Assembly: GCA_030540405.1 (NCBI GenBank)
Contig: JAUNWH010000026.1
Location: 1-36,688, forward strand
Direction of reading: 5' to 3'
DNA length: 36,688 nt
Origin: Spirochaetales bacterium
GTDB taxonomy: Bacteria; Spirochaetota; Spirochaetia; Treponematales; Treponemataceae
A model generated the notes under the pieces. That model had not been told where the DNA came from. It did not search any database and saw nothing but the letters and a program-made list of their open reading frames with translations. Each line of letters begins with the position of its first letter. The stretch's first letter is position 1. A program made the translations under genes and the position numbers. Shown here in pieces: positions 1-6,285 of the stretch.

Positions 1-67
1 TTCTTTTTTTATATTAAAGTTTGTTTTGTCATTGACAAATGGCACAACATATCAGAAGGTAAAGAAA

Positions 68-439
68 ATGAGCCATTCGCATATAATGCAAAAAACAGCC
101 GCCGTGGTTCTGGCGGTAAACGTGGTTTTTCCGGCGAGCGCAGAAAAATTATTTCTGATGGAAAAAGCAGAATCAGAAGAGCAATTAAAAACGCAGGACT
201 TGCCCCTGGATCAGGCTCTGGGCTATGACGAGCTTGTAGCTGAGCTTGAAATAATTCTTGAAGAAACGGTTGATGAAGCCTTGCTTTTGCAGCAGGAGGG
301 ACTTAAGGCGCAGTTTGAAAAGGAAAACAGGCGCATTCTAAAAAGCCGCGCGTTCTGGAGAAAAACAGCCATGTGTGAGCTTGCTGTTATTATAGGGGCA
401 GCATTTACAGGCGGCGTTATGTACAGGCTTAGAAATTAG
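68..439 (+). CDS. Small exported protein with C-terminal membrane segment
   Basis: Encodes 123 aa of unknown function. The ATG at 68 is preferred over upstream starts because AAGGTAAAGAAA precedes it and it places a signal peptide at the N-terminus (hydrophobic stretch AAVVLAVNVVF, likely cleavage after ASA near residue 26). The middle is acidic and predicted helical (EEQLKTQDLPLDQ... ELEIILEETVDEALLL). A hydrophobic segment near the C-terminus (CELAVIIGAAFTGGVMY) is followed by Arg/Asn, so the protein probably sits in the inner membrane with the acidic region outside. I recognise no family. Its 3' end is followed immediately by a palindromic repeat and an antisense ATPase fragment. Confidence 0.6.
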   Translation: MSHSHIMQKTAAVVLAVNVVFPASAEKLFLMEKAESEEQLKTQDLPLDQALGYDELVAELEIILEETVDEALLLQQEGLKAQFEKENRRILKSRAFWRKTAMCELAVIIGAAFTGGVMYRLRN

Positions 440-442
440 CAG

Positions 443-470
443 AGATTCCCCGGTCGAGCCGGGGAATGAC
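443..470. repeat. Dispersed palindromic repeat (single hairpin)
   Basis: A 28-bp element: AGATT, then a hairpin with arms CCCCGG/CCGGGG around a TCGAG-like loop, then AATGAC. The same AGATT-stem-AATGAC design recurs at 8806-8833 and 10915-10942, and as paired copies elsewhere. Here it sits exactly where the antisense ATPase fragment loses homology. Confidence 0.75.
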
Positions 471-479
471 AAGGGAAAA

Positions 480-595
480 AACATTTTTGCAAGCGTGGTT
501 TTGCCGGATTGACGCGGACCTAATATTGTAACAACAGGAAAATATTCGGTGCAACGCTTGAGTTCTGGCTCTATTTCTCTTCTTGTGGTTTGCAT
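480..595 (-). pseudogene. N-terminal fragment of an AAA ATPase (DUF4143-type)
   Basis: On the minus strand, the ATG at 593-595 begins about 38 codons that read as the start of an AAA+/DUF4143 ATPase. They include ELKRCTEYFPVVTILGPRQS and continue with GKTTLAKMFFP, which contains a Walker A motif (GPRQSGKTT). Homology stops there: the frame runs into the palindromic repeat at 443-470 and then antisense to the neighbouring gene. Walker B and the C-terminal domain are missing, so this is a gene remnant. A complete relative lies at 775-2073. Confidence 0.7.
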
Positions 596-614
596 GATAA
601 AATTATATAAAAAA

Positions 615-651
615 TGGTACAAATTTCAAGTTCAACTTTGGATTTGTACCA
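615..651. promoter_or_regulatory. Inverted repeat, operator-like
   Basis: A perfect inverted repeat: TGGTACAAAT (615-624) and ATTTGTACCA (642-651), 17 nt apart. It is centred about 38 bp upstream of the ATG of the minus-strand ATPase fragment, which suggests an operator retained from the intact gene. The function is inferred from position and symmetry. Confidence 0.45.
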
Positions 652-774
652 AAATAATAAGTTCATTACACAAACATTGCCAAATCCATCAACTCTTCGA
701 TTTGTTGTTTGTTTGGCATTACGCAAAGAAATGCTTTTTAAGCGACAAGCAAATTGCTTAGAGGACACAAAAAC

Positions 775-2073
775 TTATTCATCTAAAAATATTGCACAAT
801 AAAGCGGCAGTGTAATTTTCTTACCTGCAAAACCAATGTTTCCATTGCAAAGTTTTATTCCACACGGAAATTCACTCTTTTTAAGCAGATTGTCCATGCT
901 GGAAGTTCCTTTGTTTCCGCTTTTTACTTCTACAGGAGTCGCATTGTCTTTGTATCTTATAAAAAAATCAATTTCACCCTGTGCATTTTCTTTTTTGTAA
1001 TAATAGAGCGGCTTTTGCATTTTTGAAAAAATGTCTGCAATAAGATTTTCGTAAATAGCACCTTTATAAATTTTCAATGTGTCATCAATAATATCTTTTT
1101 GGGTTCCGTCATCTAGCATTGCGCACAAAAGTCCGATGTCGTGCATATAAATTTTAAAACAAGAAGAAACGACATTTCCTGCAAACGGAAGAGCCGGCGG
1201 ATTTATATTGTAACAAAAGTCAATTATGCCAGCATCATAAAGCCACATAAGACTTCCTGCAAACTTTCTGGCAGTTCCTTTTTCTTCTACAATGCCATAT
1301 TGAAATTTACGGTTCTCTTTTGCCAGTTGGCGTGGAATAGAAAGAAAACATTCCCGTGCTTTTGTTTTTTCAGAAACAGGCGCATATTTTGCAATGTCAT
1401 TCTGATAATTAAGCAGAATATTTCTTTGAAGTTTCAATACAGTCTGATAATTGTATTCATTCACAAAGTTTTGAACAACTTGCGGCATACCTCCGATAAC
1501 TGCATATTGCCTAAGATATTCCATCATCTTTTTGTGTGTGGCATCGGGAATTTTTTTTGAGCTTTCATAAAATGAGCGGATATAACTGATTGTTTCACTA
1601 GAAACTCCCAATGCCCAAAGGAATTCCTCAAAGTCCATGGAATGCATTTTTTCTTCCTGCACATAACCTACCGGGTACGAAGAGACATCTTTATAATTTA
1701 GCCCCAAAAGAGAGCCGCTTGCAATTACATCATATCTTTTGTCTATTGAAAAAAATTTCAGAGCAGTTCTTGCCTGCGGACAGCTTTGAATTTCATCAAG
1801 AAAAATTAAAGTCTTTCCACTTACAAGATGTGCATTCTTTACTCTGAGCGAAATTTCGGCGGTAAGCGTAGCTACATCCAAGTCGCCGGAAAATATGTCT
1901 TTATAGGATGGATTCTCCTCAAAATTGATGTAGATGTAGTTTTCATATTCAGTGCGGCCAAACAAATCAATGATATAGGTTTTTCCGATTTGCCTTGCAC
2001 CACGGACAAGCAGGCATAGTTTGTTTGGTTTATTTTTCCAGTTCAGCAGAGTGGTATAGAATTTTCTTTGCAT
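775..2073 (-). CDS. AAA ATPase, DUF4143 family
   Basis: Encodes 432 aa from the ATG at 2071-2073; an in-frame GTG at 2133 would add 20 residues derived from the repeated motif and is less likely. The start matches the family pattern, a short helix (YTTLLNWKNKPNKLCLLVRG) leading into Walker A (GARQIGKTY). Walker B follows (LIFLDEIQSCP), then the sensor-like IASGSLLG. The C-terminal half has the DUF4143 region with a nuclease-fold-like segment (GEIDFFIRYKDN...PVEVKSG). The family is widespread, often in several copies per genome, and its biochemical role is poorly defined. The gene appears complete and stands alone, with three 33-bp-spaced motif copies directly upstream. Confidence 0.85.
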   Translation of the reverse strand: MQRKFYTTLLNWKNKPNKLCLLVRGARQIGKTYIIDLFGRTEYENYIYINFEENPSYKDIFSGDLDVATLTAEISLRVKNAHLVSGKTLIFLDEIQSCPQARTALKFFSIDKRYDVIASGSLLGLNYKDVSSYPVGYVQEEKMHSMDFEEFLWALGVSSETISYIRSFYESSKKIPDATHKKMMEYLRQYAVIGGMPQVVQNFVNEYNYQTVLKLQRNILLNYQNDIAKYAPVSEKTKARECFLSIPRQLAKENRKFQYGIVEEKGTARKFAGSLMWLYDAGIIDFCYNINPPALPFAGNVVSSCFKIYMHDIGLLCAMLDDGTQKDIIDDTLKIYKGAIYENLIADIFSKMQKPLYYYKKENAQGEIDFFIRYKDNATPVEVKSGNKGTSSMDNLLKKSEFPCGIKLCNGNIGFAGKKITLPLYCAIFLDE

Positions 2074-2083
2074 AAATATATTA

Positions 2084-2166
2084 TTGCATATTTTAAGCAC
2101 CTTTGAAATAGGTGATTTGCATATTTTAAGCACTTATTAAGGAGCTATGTTGCATATTTTAAACAT
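2084..2166. repeat. Three 17-bp direct repeats with 33-bp pitch
   Basis: TTGCATATTTTAAGCAC occurs at 2084-2100 and 2117-2133, and a near copy (TTGCATATTTTAAACAT) at 2150-2166. Copies start exactly 33 bp apart, about three helical turns. The array ends 11 bp upstream of the ATPase start codon (minus strand), so it probably overlaps that gene's promoter and may be an operator array. No binding protein can be named. Confidence 0.6.
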
Positions 2167-2310
2167 ATTTATTGAAAAATGTTTTTTTATTGGAATAAGA
2201 TTATTTAATAGGTTTGATTTTGAGTTAAAAGTGGAAGTGGAGCAGTCATTTTTTTCCTGAAAGTCTCTATTAATTTTTCCATAGCCTTATTTTATAATAC
2301 ATTGTTTAAA

Positions 2311-2363
2311 TTGTTAAGTGGACTTAACAAATTTTATAGAATATTGTTAACTGGATTTAACAA
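2311..2363. promoter_or_regulatory. Pair of 20-bp palindromic operator-like sites
   Basis: TTGTTAAGTGGACTTAACAA at 2311-2330 and TTGTTAACTGGATTTAACAA at 2344-2363 are the same palindrome with two differences, and their starts are 33 bp apart. Symmetric twin sites on one DNA face are typical of dimeric HTH repressors. No repressor gene is adjacent, so the target gene is unclear: either the ATPase at 775-2073 or a lost gene. Confidence 0.5.
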
Positions 2364-2521
2364 TATTCGGCTGGAATTCATTTGTTGACATAAAAAAATC
2401 CTAAGCACGGCAATCTTGCTAGAGGATTATCAACCGAGTTTCTTTCAGAAACATCGCAGGGTCAAGCCCGATAATGACACTAAAATTTAAAACTGGAAAT
2501 TGAACTTTATAGAAAAATGTT

Positions 2522-2621
2522 CATGTTTTGTGCATATCGTAGATGAATTTTTCTTCATATTTTGTGTGTATAGCGTTTGAATTTTGTCCATATTTTGTGT
2601 GCAGGACGTTTGAATTTTGAG
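2522..2621. repeat. Approximate 33-bp tandem repeat, three copies
   Basis: Copies begin at about 2522, 2556 and 2589. The last two share CATATTTTGTGTG and, later in the unit, GTTTGAATTTTG; the first is more diverged (CATGTTTTGTGCATATCG). The array is non-coding. It shares the 33-34 bp pitch of the two other repeat groups in this stretch but not their sequence. Confidence 0.5.
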
Positions 2622-2647
2622 TTAAAAGTGGGAGTGCTTGTATATTT

Positions 2648-3028
2648 TTACTTCACTTTAAATACATTTAGCTGTAAGTCTGAAACACACTTATAATGTT
2701 TTCCATTTGCTGTGCAGAGCGTTTTCCTGTTCTCGACTGCGGTTGCGGCAATTAAAGCGTCGGCAAGTTCCATGGAATTGCTCAGGGCATAGTTTTCTAC
2801 ATATTCCATTGCTATATGAGTTATTTTTGAAGTTATATCAAGAATTTGAATTTCAAAAACTTTTAAGAATTTCTTAATCTGAAAAAGTTCCTGTTTGTTC
2901 AAAACTCCTTGAATCAATTCCATGTAAGTAATAGCAGAAATATAAATTTCTTTAGCTGATAAGAGTAGATTTGTGGCGGAATCCTTGCCTCGAAAAGCCC
3001 AGATAAGAATATCGCTATCGAATATCAA
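2648..3028 (-). CDS. PIN-domain toxin, VapC-like
   Basis: Encodes 126 aa, the usual length of a VapC ribonuclease. PIN-domain acidic residues are visible: D4 (MIFDSD), E37 (ITYMELIQG) and D90 (ELADALIAA). The fourth acidic position near the C-terminus is not obvious (TLCTANGKHYKCV has N and H there), as in some VapC relatives. Such toxins cut RNA and are neutralised by a partner antitoxin made from the same transcript. Its start overlaps the end of the upstream antitoxin-like gene by 14 bp, which indicates translational coupling. Family assignment is firm; activity is inferred. Confidence 0.85.
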   Translation of the reverse strand: MIFDSDILIWAFRGKDSATNLLLSAKEIYISAITYMELIQGVLNKQELFQIKKFLKVFEIQILDITSKITHIAMEYVENYALSNSMELADALIAATAVENRKTLCTANGKHYKCVSDLQLNVFKVK

Positions 3029-3281
3029 ACTGCCGCCCCTTTCGCATATTTCTTAAATATTCATCTACAGAAATAGATGAGTTATCGTGATATTTCCAAA
3101 GCCCTTGAACTTCCTTTAAAACCTGAAGCTTCTCTGTTTCTGCAGTTTTTGAATTTACTTTATTCTTTGTTTTTTCAAATGGCTTTTCTAAGAAAGTGAT
3201 GATTACTTTTTGTGGCTCTTGTGTTACCTGTTCTTCCAGTAAACAAACATTGCCATCGTAATACCCATTCACTGCAAGCAT
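3015..3281 (-). CDS. Antitoxin-like partner of VapC
   Basis: Encodes 88 aa. The start is fixed by a strong AAGGAGG ribosome-binding site. The N-terminus (MLAVNGYYDGNVCLLEEQ) resembles small VapB-like or DUF2281-type antitoxins, with a beta-rich start (QKVIITFLEKP) and a charged, likely disordered C-terminal half that would wrap the toxin. It overlaps the PIN toxin gene by 14 bp. The toxin-antitoxin role comes mainly from this arrangement; sequence similarity alone is weak. Confidence 0.75.
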   Translation of the reverse strand: MLAVNGYYDGNVCLLEEQVTQEPQKVIITFLEKPFEKTKNKVNSKTAETEKLQVLKEVQGLWKYHDNSSISVDEYLRNMRKGRQFDIR

Positions 3282-3309
3282 TGCTTTACCTCCTTATGAG
3301 ATATAATTA

Positions 3310-3318
3310 ATTATAGCA
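3310..3318 (-). promoter_or_regulatory. Extended -10 promoter for the VapBC-like operon
   Basis: The minus strand reads TGCTATAAT here, an extended -10 element about 30 bp upstream of the antitoxin start codon. No good -35 is visible at the expected distance, as is common for extended -10 promoters. Confidence 0.5.
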
Positions 3319-3361
3319 TAGTTTGTGAAAATTGTGTTTAAATTTTACGGATTTCTTAACT

Positions 3362-3433
3362 GTCATTCTCGTGCCTGACACGGGAATCTGTTGTAAAATT
3401 TCAATAGATTATCGGGTCAAGCCCGATAATGAC
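3362..3433. repeat. Composite palindromic element (two head-to-head hairpins)
   Basis: A 72-bp element built as GTCAT-hairpin-ATCT, spacer, AGAT-hairpin-AATGAC. The two hairpins differ in stem sequence (CGTG/CACG and ATCGGG/CCCGAT). The same composite design occurs at 10993-11066, 18711-18770 and 21131-21202. A tail after it (ACTAAAATTTAAAACT...GAAATTGAAC) is shared with the degenerate copy near 2475-2505. Confidence 0.7.
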
Positions 3434-3503
3434 ACTAAAATTTAAAACTCGAAATTGAACAATTGAACTTTATTCTACAAAAACAAAGTCGAAAACATCA
3501 TGA

Positions 3504-3574
3504 AAGTAAAATAATAATAACTTTATTTTACTTAATTCGATAAAAGTAAAATAAACAATTGCGTTATTTTACTT
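3504..3574. promoter_or_regulatory. Alternating AAGTAAAATAA/TTATTTTACTT sites
   Basis: Four 11-bp sites alternate in orientation: AAGTAAAATAA at 3504-3514 and 3544-3554, and TTATTTTACTT at 3523-3533 and 3564-3574. The last copy also lies inside the reading frame of the Fic remnant (Leu-Phe-Tyr-Leu). This looks like an operator array or a small hairpin repeat at the truncation point of that gene. Confidence 0.5.
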
Positions 3575-3983
3575 AAAATGCTACTTTGAAAAAAATCGCT
3601 CTTTATATTACGACAAGCTGACAATGACCCGTGAAAAGAACGATTTAAAACAGTGGATAAAATATTTTTTGGTCGGAATTGCCCAAACCGCAGAAGAAGG
3701 TACATGTACATTGCAAAAAATAATGCAGCTAAAGTCAAAAGTTGAAGAAACAATTATGACAATGGGAAAACGGTATTCAGTTGCTCATACGCTCTTGCTA
3801 GGTCTGTTCAAGAATCCTGTTGCTTCAATAAAAAATATACAGAATATCACAGGACTGTCCGCAAAAGCTGCTGGTGATTTAGCCGCTGTTTTTGTAGAAA
3901 AAGGAATACTTGAGGAAATCACAAAACAACAGCGCAGCCGCATATTTGTATTTCATGAATATCTAAAACTTTTTTCTAGCTGA
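3555..3983 (+). pseudogene. C-terminal remnant of a Fic family protein
   Basis: The frame opens after a TAA at 3552-3554 and reads FYLKCYFEKNRSLYYDKLT, then TREKNDLKQWIKYFLVGI. This is the segment that follows the Fic catalytic core in many Fic/DOC proteins. It ends in a winged-helix-like domain (GLSAKAAGDLAAVFVEKGIL and RSRIFVFHEYLKLF). The first ATG (3624) lies inside this homology, and the HPFxxGNGR AMPylation core is absent, so the 5' half of the gene has been lost. A short DNA-binding-like protein could still be made from 3624, but no ribosome-binding site supports this. Recognition is from the C-terminal pattern alone. Confidence 0.7.
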
Positions 3984-4048
3984 TGAAATCTGAACAGAAC
4001 AAAAAATGCAAAAGACGCTGCGCGTTGCTGAGTTAAAAACTACAAATA

Positions 4049-4077
4049 TTGACACTGAAATATTTTTGGAATAAAAT
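4049..4077 (+). promoter_or_regulatory. Sigma70-type promoter upstream of the envelope-protein genes
   Basis: TTGACA at 4049-4054, a 17-nt spacer and TAAAAT at 4072-4077 make a near-consensus promoter. Transcription would start near 4084, giving a leader of about 180 nt before the gene at 4262. Confidence 0.7.
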
Positions 4078-4116
4078 ACTGTTATGGACTTGACGAGAAT
4101 TTATCAGTTTGCTAGC

Positions 4117-4140
4117 CTCTATTGCTCTATTGCTCTATTG
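4117..4140. repeat. Three tandem copies of octamer CTCTATTG
   Basis: CTCTATTG is repeated exactly three times within the predicted leader, about 35 bp after the inferred transcription start. Repeats of this size can change copy number by slippage and might alter leader structure. No coding frame runs through them. Confidence 0.7.
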
Positions 4141-4201
4141 CTGCAGGCGAAGTCTCTTCTAATGTAAATTCTTATAACACATCTATAAAAAATTCTTTAA
4201 A

Positions 4202-4243
4202 GGCGGAATCTGCGTGCTTATGCGCGCGGATTCCGCCTTTTTT
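4202..4243 (+). terminator. Terminator-like hairpin in the leader of the LPP20-like gene
   Basis: GGCGGAATC (4202-4210) pairs perfectly with GATTCCGCC (4229-4237), followed by a T tract. It lies between the promoter at 4049-4077 and the start codon at 4262, so it could attenuate the downstream genes. Alternatively, it ends transcription from further upstream. Confidence 0.6.
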
Positions 4244-4261
4244 GTCTTTGGAGAAAATCCC

Positions 4262-5266
4262 ATGAAAAAATTTTTCCTCATTTTGACGGCGGTGTTTTGC
4301 TGTCTTTTGCCGCTTTTTGCAAAAAAAGCGGCAATGCCACAATGGGTTCAGAATTACAGGACGGTGTTTCCTGCTTCTGAATATCTTGCCCAGCGCGGGA
4401 GCGGCGACTCCGCCGAAAAATCAAAGACTGACGCAACCGCCGCGCTTTCGCGGTACTTCAAGACAAGCGTGAACGCGAACCTTTCCACAACAATGACTTC
4501 CGTTACAGCGGCAAATTCCGCGGAGGAAAAAACTCTTGTTGTGGACGATGTGAATGTGCAGTCCGAGGTGGAGCTTTTCGCGCTTGAATACACAGAGCCG
4601 TTCTACTACAAGGAAGAGAAGAAATGGTATTGCGTGGTCTATATGAACCGCTCTGACGCATGGCAGCAGTACAAGCCCCAGATTGAAATAAAGAAGAACA
4701 GCTTTAACGGCCTCTATAAAAATCTTGAGAATGAGCCGGACTGTTTTTCCAAAGCCGGAATGTGCGGAAAAGTGTGGCAGAGCGCAACGGAACTTCTGGA
4801 AAAGCTTGAGTACGGAAGAATCATAAATCCAAAGGAAGAGGCGGCTTATCAGGACGAGCGCGACAAAATCGCACAGATTCCTGTGATTTTTGAGGAAAGC
4901 AGGCAGAAGTGTTCTATATATATTCAGACAGAAAACGACTATGGCCGCCTTGCGGAAAGCGGTGTTTCTTCTGCATTTTCAGGCTGCGGAATGAAAGTCG
5001 TCAAAAAAATTGAGCAGGCAAACTACATTGCGGAAGTCCTTATAGAACTGAATGCGTCCGGCAGCGAGCCTGTTTCGGTAAAGCCCGGACTGGAACTTAA
5101 AATCCAGAACAAAGAGGAAAAAACGGTTTATTCATGCGAAATTCAGATTGCGGAAAAATCGGTTGCGTACACACTTGAAAACGCCCAGAAAAAGGCATTT
5201 CCAAAACTGGCAAAGGAAACAGAGGAAGCTGTAAAAAAAGATTTGAGCGGCTTTCTTAAATTATAG
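4262..5266 (+). CDS. Exported LPP20-like envelope protein
   Basis: Encodes 334 aa. The ATG at 4262 is chosen because GGAG lies just upstream and it gives a clean signal peptide (KKFFLILTAVFCCLLPLFAK). The mature start (MPQWVQNYRTVFPASEYLAQ) followed by an alternating helix (GDSAEKSKTDATAALSRYFK) is the pattern of LPP20-type domains, which are periplasmic or outer-membrane associated. There is no lipobox Cys, so it is probably soluble or peripheral. The remainder (residues about 150-334) is not recognised. Only 21 bp separates it from the next gene, so the two are probably cotranscribed. Its role in the cell envelope is inferred. Confidence 0.7.
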   Translation: MKKFFLILTAVFCCLLPLFAKKAAMPQWVQNYRTVFPASEYLAQRGSGDSAEKSKTDATAALSRYFKTSVNANLSTTMTSVTAANSAEEKTLVVDDVNVQSEVELFALEYTEPFYYKEEKKWYCVVYMNRSDAWQQYKPQIEIKKNSFNGLYKNLENEPDCFSKAGMCGKVWQSATELLEKLEYGRIINPKEEAAYQDERDKIAQIPVIFEESRQKCSIYIQTENDYGRLAESGVSSAFSGCGMKVVKKIEQANYIAEVLIELNASGSEPVSVKPGLELKIQNKEEKTVYSCEIQIAEKSVAYTLENAQKKAFPKLAKETEEAVKKDLSGFLKL

Positions 5267-5287
5267 AATTTTCATTCGGAGGAAAAA

Positions 5288-6175
5288 ATGAAAAAGGTTG
5301 TTTTTGCATGCGCAGCGGCCGCGCTTGTTCTTGGAATGTCAGGATGCACAAGCACTAAGGCTGTCCAGAGTCCTGACACATCGATCAATGCCAATGCTGA
5401 CGACGATGTTGACAAGGTTGTGGTTGTTGACTGGACTGACAGAACTTTGGGCGAAGCGCAGGCTCCTCAGTGGCTAAAAAACATGAGACGCGGAAATTCG
5501 GACACGTTCAAGCAGGCGTGGGGAACAGACGCAAACCGTGTTGTAAAGGTGAGCATGGCGACAGGAAAAACAGAAGCCACAGCTCAGGCGTTGAGCCGCG
5601 CGGGATTCGCCTACACACAGGCGGCTGAACTTAGCCAAAAGGTAATCGGACGCGTGGGCCAGGGCTTGAACGATGTTGGGCAATTGGAAGCTGTTTATGT
5701 TGCTGCAAGCGAGACAAAGGCTGACATGACAGGACTCCGCGAGGAGACTGGATTCTTCCAGAAAGTGCGCACAACAAAAGCCGGAACAAAGGAACAGAGC
5801 GAGCAGTACATCTACTATACAGTGTTCTCCATGGATAAAGGCACTTGGGACAACCTCTGCAAAAAGTATCTTATGGACGTTATGGGCGGCGCAGACCTGA
5901 CCACCGAAACACAGAAGAAAGTGGGTGCTCTCTTTAGCGAGATGAAGGAAGACGCGGACAAGAAGGACGCCGCAAAGCAGGCAGAAGAGGAAGCTTTGTA
6001 CAAAGCCCAGATGGCGCGTCTTGAAGCAGAGCGGGCAAAGGCGAACGCCGACGCTGCCGCAAGCAACGCAGAGACAGCAAAGACAGCGTTAAAGGCAAAA
6101 GAAATGGACGCGCAGGAAGCGCAGACAAAAGCAGCTGCAGAAGAAGCCGCGGACTTGGCAAGCTACTTGATGTAA
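5288..6175 (+). CDS. Lipoprotein with alanine-rich coiled-coil tail
   Basis: Encodes 295 aa with a clear lipoprotein signal (VLGMSGC, Cys20). The ATG follows a GGAGG site. Residues about 55-200 contain APQWLKNMRRGNSDTF and repeated Ala-rich helices, reminiscent of the LPP20-like protein just upstream. Residues about 215-290 are an Ala/Glu/Lys-rich coiled coil (KQAEEEALYKAQMARLEAER). It is probably anchored to the inner leaflet of the outer membrane or the outer face of the inner membrane. No enzymatic motif is visible. A hairpin terminator follows at 6188. Family unknown; it may be structural. Confidence 0.75.
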   Translation: MKKVVFACAAAALVLGMSGCTSTKAVQSPDTSINANADDDVDKVVVVDWTDRTLGEAQAPQWLKNMRRGNSDTFKQAWGTDANRVVKVSMATGKTEATAQALSRAGFAYTQAAELSQKVIGRVGQGLNDVGQLEAVYVAASETKADMTGLREETGFFQKVRTTKAGTKEQSEQYIYYTVFSMDKGTWDNLCKKYLMDVMGGADLTTETQKKVGALFSEMKEDADKKDAAKQAEEEALYKAQMARLEAERAKANADAAASNAETAKTALKAKEMDAQEAQTKAAAEEAADLASYLM

Positions 6176-6187
6176 CAGCATAACTAT

Positions 6188-6226
6188 GCCCCTGCGAAGG
6201 CCGAACAAGCCTCCGCAGGGCTTTCT
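6188..6226 (+). terminator. Rho-independent terminator
   Basis: GCCCCTGCG and CGCAGGGC form a GC-rich stem with one bulge, extended by an inner AGGC/GCCT pairing and followed by TTTCTT. It lies 13 bp after the lipoprotein stop codon, so the next gene may use its own promoter or depend on read-through. Confidence 0.75.
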
Positions 6227-6285
6227 TATGGGCTCGTGAGCCTGTGAACAGCAAAGAGCATTATTTTATAGACTAGGAACATACA

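Larger units (their letters stand above)
2074..2647. other. Gene-free stretch between ATPase gene and VapC-like gene
   Basis: I see no credible coding sequence in these 574 bp. The stretch holds four repeat families: the 17-bp triple repeat at 2084-2166, a pair of 20-bp palindromes at 2311-2363, a degenerate palindromic element near 2455-2477, and a CATATTTTGTGTG-type triple repeat at 2522-2601. In addition, TTTTGAGTTAAAAGTGGAAG and a near-identical copy occur at 2218-2239 and 2615-2636, bracketing most of the stretch. It looks like the regulatory debris of lost accessory genes. Confidence 0.6.

Noticed and set aside
338-622. Complete small minus-strand gene
   Set aside because: Only residues from the ATG at 595 to about 480 resemble an ATPase; the rest is palindromic repeat and antisense of the gene at 68-439.
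2084-2621. Possible CRISPR array because of regular 33-bp spacing
   Set aside because: Units are 13-20 bp with only 13-20 bp between them, come in sets of two or three, differ between sets, and no cas gene is near.
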